Assembly: GCA_964649195.1 (NCBI GenBank)
Contig: CAZYPK010000141.1
Location: forward strand, 1 to 13,674
DNA: 13,674 bases
Source: JTS-RE9 sp964649195
GTDB lineage: Bacteria; Planctomycetota; Phycisphaerae; Phycisphaerales; Phycisphaeraceae
Reading direction: 5' to 3'
Below the pieces are notes generated by a model. The model made no database searches and was not told the origin of the DNA. It worked only from the letters and a program-made list of their open reading frames with translations. A program made the translations under genes and the position numbers. This document shows positions 6,418 to 11,986 of the stretch, one piece after another; positions within the stretch are counted from its first letter, which is position 1; each line of letters opens with the position of its first letter.

Positions 6418-7062
6418 ATGACTCCAACCCTCGCCAACCTGATCGACGACCTGGGCAACACCCCCGCCGCGATGTACCCCAAGGTGATCGTTGCCGCGCT
6501 CATCGCCACGGCTGTCCTGCTGCTGATTCATCTGCTCATCAGCCTGGCGAAGGGCCACCGCCCGGCCCGGCCGCGCTGGCGCCTGATCACGAAGCTGATT
6601 TACATCGGCGCGGTCACCTCGGTGGTGATCCTCGGCGCCACCTCCTTCATCTCCGTGCTCCGTCACGGCGCGATGCACGGCTGGTTTCTCTTCGCCCACC
6701 TGTTCGGCGCCGGGGCGTTCGTCGTGTTTCTCATGCTCATCGCGGTCATGTGGGCCGTGCCTTCGAAGCTGTGCGGCGACACCTGCCCGGCGATGAAGCA
6801 CGACCCCGCGACGGCGGTCACGGTGGATGATGACGGCCCGCAGGCCCCGCGTTTTCACTGCATCACCAAGCTCGCCTTCTGGCTGATCCTCCTGAGCGGC
6901 GTCGTCACCGCGGGCACGATGCTCCTGAGCATGTTGCCGCTGCTGGGCACGCAGGAGATGAACCAGATGATCACCGTGCATCGTTATGCCGGGCTGGTGC
7001 TGGTCGTGGCGACGATCGTGCATCTCTATACGGTGGCGCTGGCGAAGATGCGGAGGCTGTAG
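6418..7062 (+). CDS. Five-helix membrane protein resembling a di-haem cytochrome b subunit
   Basis: The 214-aa protein has hydrophobic helices at about 22-44, 59-80, 88-113, 149-174 and 185-208. Histidines sit where b-haem ligands are expected: H38 in helix 1, H87 and H94 at helix 3, and H188 and H202, 14 residues apart, in helix 5. This pattern resembles cytochrome b561 or formate-dehydrogenase-gamma-type quinone-reactive subunits; the family assignment is inference. A cysteine pair (CGDTC, 119-123) lies in the loop after helix 3. The gene follows the heptahaem cytochrome by 158 bp in the same direction, so it probably passes electrons between the quinone pool and that protein. The upstream frame is closed by a stop at 6367, so 6418 is the earliest start. 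No ribosome site is visible; the heptamer array occupies that position. Confidence 0.8.
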   Translation: MTPTLANLIDDLGNTPAAMYPKVIVAALIATAVLLLIHLLISLAKGHRPARPRWRLITKLIYIGAVTSVVILGATSFISVLRHGAMHGWFLFAHLFGAGAFVVFLMLIAVMWAVPSKLCGDTCPAMKHDPATAVTVDDDGPQAPRFHCITKLAFWLILLSGVVTAGTMLLSMLPLLGTQEMNQMITVHRYAGLVLVVATIVHLYTVALAKMRRL

Positions 7063-7090
7063 GGTGCATCAGGATGGAGGATGTGGAGAG

Positions 7091-7141
7091 TTTGAATTTG
7101 AGATTTGAAATTTGAGATTCGAGATTTGAGATTTCGCATTT
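7091..7141 (+). repeat. Heptanucleotide array, consensus TTTGARA (copy A3)
   Basis: After a 6-base first unit (TTTGAA) come six 7-bp units, TTTGAGA, TTTGAAA, TTTGAGA, TTCGAGA, TTTGAGA and TTTCGCA, then TTT. It lies between the b-type cytochrome stop and the candidate promoter of the oxidoreductase gene. Confidence 0.88.
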
Positions 7142-7146
7142 GCCTT

Positions 7147-7175
7147 TTCGCCCCGTTCTCCCCAGTTGGTACACT
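7147..7175 (+). promoter_or_regulatory. Candidate extended -10 promoter for the Gfo/Idh/MocA gene
   Basis: TACACT (7170-7175) is preceded by TG at 7167-7168, giving an extended -10. The hexamer 17 bp upstream (TTCGCC) is weak. The start codon is 80 bp downstream. The call rests on motif matching only. Confidence 0.35.
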
Positions 7176-7255
7176 GAAACGCCCGATTCCGTGCGTCCCG
7201 GCACGCGATTGAGAAGCGGAAGGTCCGATCGAAACCATTTAACGGAGTTCATCCC

Positions 7256-8566
7256 ATGACTCAGCCATCGCAAGGTTCGTCCGACGCCACCCGGCGTGAC
7301 TTCATCAAGACCTCGGCCGCGATCTCCACCGCCGCCATTGCCGCCAACCTGGGCATCGCCCGCACCGCTCACGCGGCAGGCAGCGATGAGATCAAGGTCG
7401 GCCTCGTCGGCTGCGGCGGCCGGGGAACCGGCGCGGCAGGGCAGGCGCTCTCCACCGAGGGCAAGGTCAAGATCGTCGCCATGGCCGATGCGTTCGGCGA
7501 CCGGCTCAACGGCGCCGCCAACCAGCTCAAGAAGTTCGGCGACAAGTTCGGCGTGGATGACGGCTCCAAGTACGTCGGCTTCGACGCCTACAAGAAGGTC
7601 ATCGACCGCGATGACATCAACCTCGTCGTCCTCGCCACGCCGCCGGGCTTCCGTCCGATTCACTTCGAGTACGCGATCGCCAAGGGCAAGCATGTGTTCA
7701 TGGAGAAGCCCGTCGCCGTCGATGCCGCCGGCGTGCGCCAGGTGCTCGCCGCCGCCAAGGCCGCCGATGAGAAGAAGCTCAAGGTCGGCGTCGGCCTCCA
7801 GCGCCATCACGAGGCCCACTACATCGAGACCGTCAAGAAAGTTCAGGACGGCTTCATCGGCAAGGTCATCGCCCTGCGGGCCTACTGGAACGACGGCGGC
7901 GTCTGGGTCCGCCCGCGCCAACCCGGCCAGACCGAAATGGAATACCAGATGCGCAACTGGTATTACTTCAACTGGCTCTGCGGCGACCACATCTGCGAAC
8001 AGCACATTCACAACCTCGATGTCGCCAACTGGGTCATGGACGATCACCCGGTCATCGCCCAAGGCATGGGCGGACGCGAAGTCCGCAAGGGCAAGGAATA
8101 CGGCGAAATCTTCGATCATCACGCCGTCGAATACACGTACAAGGACGGCACCAAGCTCTTCAGCCAGTGCCGCCACATCCGCGGCTGTCGCAACGAGGTG
8201 GCCGAGCATGTGCATGGCGAAAAGGGAGCGGGCAACCTCAGCGGCTCACTGAAGCTCTACACCGGTGAAAATTTCGGCGCCAAGCGCGGCGGCAAAAACG
8301 GATATCAACAGGAACACGACGACCTCTTCGACGCGATCCGCAACGACAAGCCGTTCAACGAGGCCTACTACGGCGCCACCAGCTCGATGACCTCGATCAT
8401 CGGCCGCATGGCGACCTACTCGGGCAAGGAGATCAAGTGGGATGACGCGATGAAGGCGCCGTCGATCATGCCCAAGAGTTTCGCCTTTGACGCCCAGCCG
8501 CCGGTCCTGCCGGACCAGGATGGCCACTACCCGATCGCGGTGCCCGGACAGACGAACGTGATCTGA
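7256..8566 (+). CDS. Tat-exported Gfo/Idh/MocA family oxidoreductase
   Basis: The 436-aa protein starts at ATG 7256, with GGAG at 7244-7247. The N-terminus carries a twin-arginine signal, RRDFIK (13-18), a hydrophobic stretch and AHA before residue 41, so it is probably exported folded with its cofactor. An N-terminal Rossmann domain follows: GCGGRG (52-57) binds the dinucleotide and EKP (150-152) is the family's conserved active-site motif. The C-terminal domain contains GDHICEQHIHNLDVANWVM (243-261), including the histidines usual in this family. Such proteins oxidise or epimerise hydroxyl groups of sugars or inositols with NAD(P); the substrate cannot be told here. Export of an NAD(P)-dependent enzyme is characteristic of Planctomycetota paralogs. 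The gene looks monocistronic, ending in a convergent, repeat-filled spacer. Confidence 0.93.
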   Translation: MTQPSQGSSDATRRDFIKTSAAISTAAIAANLGIARTAHAAGSDEIKVGLVGCGGRGTGAAGQALSTEGKVKIVAMADAFGDRLNGAANQLKKFGDKFGVDDGSKYVGFDAYKKVIDRDDINLVVLATPPGFRPIHFEYAIAKGKHVFMEKPVAVDAAGVRQVLAAAKAADEKKLKVGVGLQRHHEAHYIETVKKVQDGFIGKVIALRAYWNDGGVWVRPRQPGQTEMEYQMRNWYYFNWLCGDHICEQHIHNLDVANWVMDDHPVIAQGMGGREVRKGKEYGEIFDHHAVEYTYKDGTKLFSQCRHIRGCRNEVAEHVHGEKGAGNLSGSLKLYTGENFGAKRGGKNGYQQEHDDLFDAIRNDKPFNEAYYGATSSMTSIIGRMATYSGKEIKWDDAMKAPSIMPKSFAFDAQPPVLPDQDGHYPIAVPGQTNVI

Positions 8567-8584
8567 GCCTATGGCCTCGTTTCT

Positions 8585-8643
8585 CAGCCGCAGCGTCTTC
8601 GCTGCGCGTCAGGCGCAGACGCGCAGCGAGGACGCTGCGGCTG
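8585..8643. repeat. Inverted pair of 26-bp palindromic arms (family C)
   Basis: The left arm (8585-8610) and right arm (8618-8643) are reverse complements with one T/G-type difference, separated by 7 bp. Each arm is itself a small hairpin (CGCAGCG/CGCTGCG, 4-nt loop), so the element can fold either as one long stem or as two short ones. It starts 18 bp after the oxidoreductase stop, between convergent genes. It could act as a bidirectional transcript end, though no T-tract follows. Confidence 0.85.
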
Positions 8644-8670
8644 TGATGCAATGCAACAACGCCTCTTTTC

Positions 8671-8696
8671 AACCGCAGCGTCTTCGCTGCGCGTCA
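8671..8696 (+). repeat. Solo C arm overlapping the nucleotidyltransferase stop codon
   Basis: AACCGCAGCGTC...GCGTCA repeats the left C arm of 8585-8610 with one change near its start. Its last three bases (8694-8696) are the TGA stop codon of the minus-strand nucleotidyltransferase gene, so the repeat sets where that protein ends. Confidence 0.75.
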
Positions 8697-9260
8697 GCGC
8701 GATGAGTCTTCGAGCAGTTCGTCAAACCGCGAGATCAACGGTTCCTCGGCGATCTGTTCGAATTGTCCGAGCCAATGCCGGATGTAGGAAAAATCAACCT
8801 TGGTGTGCCTGGCGAGAAGTTCGACGACATCGATGCGGTCCTGCGGACGATTGGCGATGACTTTCTGAAGGAGCAGGTCTTCGAGGGTGAGGAAGCGGAC
8901 CATGCGACCCGCGATGGGAAACGGCGTCGCTCGCTCAATGGCATTTTGAAGGTAAGGCGAACTGACGAAGCTGATGTCAACCCCCATCCCGGCCGAAATG
9001 TCGAGGCAGGGAAGAACCATCACCTGGGCGACGAACCCGTGCGGATCCGAAACCTGCAACTGCAATCCCGCAGCCTTGACCGCATCGAGCACCGGATCAA
9101 TTTTCCAAGGCTCCACCGCCACGGTGAAATCGACATCGCGCGTGAAGCGGATATGCCCGTGATAATTGACCGCCTGCCCGCCGATGACCACCGATTGAAT
9201 CCTGCGGGCATCGAACGCATCAACCACCCTGCGTATCAGTTGTTCGTTGGGAGAGGACAT
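8694..9260 (-). CDS. AbiEii/DUF6036-like nucleotidyltransferase
   Basis: The 188-aa protein starts at ATG 9260, with GGAGG 12 bases upstream (9277-9273); a longer in-frame reading to 9377 lacks domain character and is rejected. The pol-beta-type nucleotidyltransferase signature is clear: GGQAV (27-31), R-x-T-R-DVD (38-44, metal-binding Asp42 and Asp44), a third acidic site in GVDISF (Asp95), and the C-terminal LEDLLLQKVIANRPQDRIDVV pattern (about 125-147), typical of AbiEii/DUF6036-type proteins. Family members include toxins of type IV toxin-antitoxin and phage-defence pairs; others have housekeeping or unknown roles. It overlaps the preceding small gene by 41 bp, implying translational coupling. 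Its stop codon comes from a C-family repeat, so the C-terminus may be recently altered. Acting as a toxin here is inference. Confidence 0.82.
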   Translation of the reverse strand: MSSPNEQLIRRVVDAFDARRIQSVVIGGQAVNYHGHIRFTRDVDFTVAVEPWKIDPVLDAVKAAGLQLQVSDPHGFVAQVMVLPCLDISAGMGVDISFVSSPYLQNAIERATPFPIAGRMVRFLTLEDLLLQKVIANRPQDRIDVVELLARHTKVDFSYIRHWLGQFEQIAEEPLISRFDELLEDSSR

Positions 9261-9489
9261 GGGCGAGTCGGGCCTCCGCTGCGTCTTCCCGCGCATCATC
9301 GATGAAGGGACCTTGGTGGACCCGGCGGCCCTGCTCCAGAAGCACATCGAGCGTGCGCCCGTTGGCCTGCGGATCATTGGGCTGCCCCCGCAAACGCAAA
9401 CGCCGCTGACGGTCCCACGATTTGGCGGCCTGGAAATACCGCTTCATCGCGAGCTTGTCAGCGGCGGTCATGGTGGGAAGAGGTTCCAT
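9220..9489 (-). CDS. Small protein of unknown function, paired with the nucleotidyltransferase
   Basis: The 89-aa product from ATG 9489 (MEPLPTMTAADK) is not one I recognise. It is soluble, highly charged, rich in Arg, Asp, Gln and Ala, and probably mostly helical; the central segment QPNDPQANGRTLDVLLEQG looks globular. No signal peptide or membrane segment is seen. Its 3' end overlaps the nucleotidyltransferase start by 41 bp, suggesting a two-gene unit in which it could be the regulator or antitoxin; that is inference from position only. No ribosome site precedes 9489, but TACAAT at 9501-9496 ends six bases before the ATG, so a leaderless transcript is possible. A start at 9471 (83 aa) also lacks a ribosome site. 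Confidence 0.65.
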   Translation of the reverse strand: MEPLPTMTAADKLAMKRYFQAAKSWDRQRRLRLRGQPNDPQANGRTLDVLLEQGRRVHQGPFIDDAREDAAEARLAHVLSQRTTDTQGG

Positions 9490-9495
9490 CGAGGC

Positions 9496-9501
9496 ATTGT
9501 A
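9496..9501 (-). promoter_or_regulatory. Candidate -10 element giving a leaderless small-gene transcript
   Basis: TACAAT on the minus strand (9501-9496) lies six bases before the ATG at 9489, so initiation would fall on or beside the start codon. No convincing -35 is seen 16-18 bp upstream. It is a motif match only; read-through from rho is the alternative source of transcript. Confidence 0.3.
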
Positions 9502-9510
9502 CGTTGCTAC

Positions 9511-9540
9511 GCCGCAAACGGCGATCAAACCCGCAAGCGG
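9511..9540 (-). repeat. Pair of D-type hairpins immediately after rho
   Basis: Reading the minus strand from the rho stop, CCGC-TT-GCGG (9540-9531) is followed by GTTTGATC and then GCCG-TTTG-CGGC (9522-9511) with GTAGCAA. The same palindrome plus GTAGCAA occurs after the first SUMF1 gene (1355-1373). The first hairpin followed by GTTT could be a weak terminator of rho, but the T-run is short. Confidence 0.45.
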
Positions 9541-9541
9541 C

Positions 9542-11032
9542 TCAGTCCAGGTTCATCGTCAGCAGGAACTCGGCGTTGCTCTTGACGCGCTCCAGCCTGC
9601 TCTTCATCAACTCCATCGCTTCGACCGGGTTCATGTCGGCCAGCACCTTGCGCAGGCGATAGACCAGCTTCAGCTCGCGGGCATCGAGCAGCAGCTCCTC
9701 GCGGCGGGTGCCTGAGGCGGCGATGTCGATGGCGGGATAGATGCGCTTTTCAACGAGGCGGCGATCCAGGTGCAGCTCGCTGTTGCCCGTGCCTTTGAAC
9801 TCCTCGAAGATGATGTCATCCGCCTTGGAGCCGGTATCGACCAGGGCGGTGGCGAGGATGGTGAGCGACCCGCCGTTCTCGATGGCGCGGGCCGAGCCGA
9901 AGAATTTCTTGGGACGCTGCAAGGCGTTGCTGTCGAGGCCGCCGGTGAGGATCTTGCCCGAGTGAGGCATCTCCTCGTTGTAGGCGCGGGCCATGCGGGT
10001 GATCGAGTCCATGAGGATGACGACATCGTCGCCGAACTCCACCATGCGCCGGCTCTTCTCGATCACCATCTCGCAGACCTGCACGTGCCGCGTCGAGCTT
10101 TCATCGAACGAGCTGGCGACGACCTCCACATCAGGCGGCGTATTCCGGCGGAAGTCGGTGACTTCCTCGGGACGCTCGGCGATCAGCAGCACGATCACCT
10201 TGCAGTTGGGGTAATTGGTGATGATCGATTTGGCGATCTTCTGGAGCAGCACCGTCTTGCCGGTGCGGGGCGGCGCGACGATCAGGCCGCGCTGGCCTTT
10301 GCCCACGGGCGCGACGAGATCGACGATGCGCATCGAGATTTCATCGGGTTCGGTTTCGAGGACGAACCGCTCGAAGGGATGCAGCGGGGTGAGGTCCTCG
10401 TAGTTCTTGCAATCGTTGAGCGCGTCGGGCGGGTGGCCGTTGACCGCATCGACGCGCAGCAGGGCGAAATATTTTTCGCTCTCTTTCGGAGGACGAATGG
10501 TGCCCTGCACGACATGCCCGGGCCGCAGGCCGAAGCGGCGGATCTGCGACGGGCTGACGTAGATGTCATCGGGGCAGGCGAGGTAGGAGTATTCGGGCGA
10601 GCGGAGGAAGCCGAAGCCGTCGGGCAGGATTTCGAGCACGCCTTCGCCGTACATGAGGCCTTGCTTCATGACCTTCTTTTCGAGGACCTTGAAGATGAGC
10701 TTCTGCTTGTTGAGTTTGTCGATGTCGGCCACGCCCTCTTCCTGGGCCATGACCTTGATGGCGTCCATTTCCAATCGCTGGAGGTCGCGGATGGTCAGGT
10801 CGCTGCGCTTGGCCTGCTCGTAGCGCTGCTGGGTCTCGGCTTCGAGCTCGGCATCGGTCTGGGCCTTCATCGGCGGGTGCGACGGCGCGGGTCGCGGGCC
10901 GGCGTCAGGCTGGGGGGCTTCGACGATGGGGTCCGGTTCGGCGCCCGGGTTGCCGTTGGCGTTGGGGTTGACGTTGCCGTTGGCGGTCTTGCGGCGGGGT
11001 GCGGGACGTTTGCGAGTGCGCGATTCGGCCAT
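9542..11032 (-). CDS. rho: Transcription termination factor Rho
   Basis: The 496-aa protein starts at ATG 11032, with AGGAG (11043-11039) six bases upstream. Longer in-frame starts (to 11134) lack a ribosome site. Domains in order: a disordered, basic, Pro/Asn/Gly-rich N-terminal extension (1 to about 77); Rho-N helical domain (about 78-101); RNA-binding cold-shock-like domain with DGFGFLR (138-144); and the hexameric RecA-type ATPase with Walker A APPRTGKT (253-260), Walker B VVILMD (337-342), Q-loop region LTGGLDSNALQRPKKFFG (362-379) and the R-loop segment around EEFKGTGNSELHLDR (about 410-424). E. coli Rho has 419 residues; most of the excess is the extension. It threads nascent RNA 5'-to-3' with ATP and dissociates stalled RNA polymerase. 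It lies downstream of coaE with a 219-bp gap. Confidence 0.98.
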   Translation of the reverse strand: MAESRTRKRPAPRRKTANGNVNPNANGNPGAEPDPIVEAPQPDAGPRPAPSHPPMKAQTDAELEAETQQRYEQAKRSDLTIRDLQRLEMDAIKVMAQEEGVADIDKLNKQKLIFKVLEKKVMKQGLMYGEGVLEILPDGFGFLRSPEYSYLACPDDIYVSPSQIRRFGLRPGHVVQGTIRPPKESEKYFALLRVDAVNGHPPDALNDCKNYEDLTPLHPFERFVLETEPDEISMRIVDLVAPVGKGQRGLIVAPPRTGKTVLLQKIAKSIITNYPNCKVIVLLIAERPEEVTDFRRNTPPDVEVVASSFDESSTRHVQVCEMVIEKSRRMVEFGDDVVILMDSITRMARAYNEEMPHSGKILTGGLDSNALQRPKKFFGSARAIENGGSLTILATALVDTGSKADDIIFEEFKGTGNSELHLDRRLVEKRIYPAIDIAASGTRREELLLDARELKLVYRLRKVLADMNPVEAMELMKSRLERVKSNAEFLLTMNLD

Positions 11033-11251
11033 TGCCGGCTCCTGTGATGGAATGTGCCCGGTTGAAAGGGGCACGGGGGGATGATCGACTCGTGTTGCAA
11101 AAGATTCGGTGCACAGGCTCATGCGAAAATGCAATGGCAGCCGGTGACCTCATCCGAGGTCGAAGGTGATTCGTGAATGGTCAAGGGGAAAAACAGTCGG
11201 GAAGGCCCTTGGATTCTCAATCTCAGCCCGAACATCCGATGGGATGAAAGG

Positions 11252-11866
11252 TCAGGCGTGACGCTGAAGAATCTGGGAAAGAACGGACCGGACATGAGTG
11301 AGGCTCTGGGCCTCGCTGCCGTCGTTCTGAATGACATAATCGGCGCGTCGGGCTTTGATGTCAAGTGCGATCTGCTTTTTCTCGCGGGCCTCGAGTTCCT
11401 GCGGGGTCCAGCCGCGCGAGGTTTTCACCCGGTTTTGACGGTTCGAATCGGAGGCCTGCACGAAGACCACCGCGTCGCAGTCGCCTTCAAGGTTTTTTTC
11501 GAACAGCAACGGACAGTCCTCTATAACGGCTGCCACCGCCGGATTATTTCCATAAATCTCACGAAGCTCCGCACGGCGGGCATTCACCTTCGGATGAATC
11601 AGATTCTCCAACCGGATCAGTTCATCCGGCTGCGCAAAGACGATCTTCGCCACCGCGCCGCGATCGATGCGCCCCTGCTCGTTGAGAACCCCAGGCCCCC
11701 ACCACTGCAAAAGCTGCGCGATGACGGACGGCTCATCGAGCGTTTCCTTCGCCAGGGCGTCGGCATCGATCACGGCGCAGCCCAGTGACGCGAACTGCCG
11801 GGCAATCGCGCTCTTGCCCGAGCCGATGCCGCCGACGATGCCGATGATGGGCTTGTGTGAAGGCAT
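11252..11866 (-). CDS. coaE: Dephospho-CoA kinase
   Basis: The 204-aa protein matches the usual family length. The P-loop GGIGSGKS (12-19) binds ATP; DADALAKE (34-41) carries the conserved Asp residues; RLENLIHPKV (85-94) and DCPLLFE (117-123) are CoaE signatures, with the more usual DVPLLFE read as DCPLLFE. The lid region holds basic residues (R146, R151), and ADYVIQNDGS (175-184) is the usual C-terminal motif. It phosphorylates the 3'-hydroxyl of dephospho-CoA, the last step of coenzyme A synthesis, in the cytoplasm. No clear ribosome site precedes ATG 11866. It is preceded by the inverted octamer arrays and the SGNH lipoprotein gene, and followed by rho, all in the same direction. Confidence 0.96.
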   Translation of the reverse strand: MPSHKPIIGIVGGIGSGKSAIARQFASLGCAVIDADALAKETLDEPSVIAQLLQWWGPGVLNEQGRIDRGAVAKIVFAQPDELIRLENLIHPKVNARRAELREIYGNNPAVAAVIEDCPLLFEKNLEGDCDAVVFVQASDSNRQNRVKTSRGWTPQELEAREKKQIALDIKARRADYVIQNDGSEAQSLTHVRSVLSQILQRHA

Positions 11867-11880
11867 GGAAGAAAAACATG

Positions 11881-11979
11881 AAAGCGGGAAAGCAGGAAAG
11901 CAGGAAATTAAAACCTTGTGGCGCGGGAGTCTCTTCCGAATTTCCTGCTTTCTTGTTTTCCTGCTTTCCTGCTTTTCCC
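11881..11979. repeat. Inverted octamer arrays (AAAGCAGG / TTTCCTGC)
   Basis: The left side has three AAAGCRGG octamers (11881-11904) in exact register. The right side has TTTCCTGC, TTTCTTGT, TTTCCTGC, TTTCCTGC (11941-11972) then TTTTCCC. The innermost arms are perfect: AAAGCAGGAAATT (11897-11909) against AATTTCCTGCTTT (11939-11951), a 13-bp stem with a 29-nt loop. The arrays fill the spacer between the SGNH lipoprotein gene and coaE and could act as a transcript-end or processing hairpin. There is no classic T-tract. Confidence 0.88.
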
Positions 11980-11986
11980 ACCTCTC

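Noticed and set aside
6971..8215. Long minus-strand frame opposite the Gfo/Idh/MocA gene
   Set aside because: Its sequence is the codon shadow of the oxidoreductase, and its 3' part translates the heptamer array; no motifs or ribosome site.
8585..8643. Classical Rho-independent terminator after the oxidoreductase
   Set aside because: The stem is very strong but no T-run follows on either strand; it is listed as a repeat with a possible transcript-end role.
9770..11047. 425-codon plus-strand frame opposite rho
   Set aside because: Rho is unambiguous on the minus strand; the plus frame is low-complexity (Asp, Gly, Val, Leu) antisense sequence.
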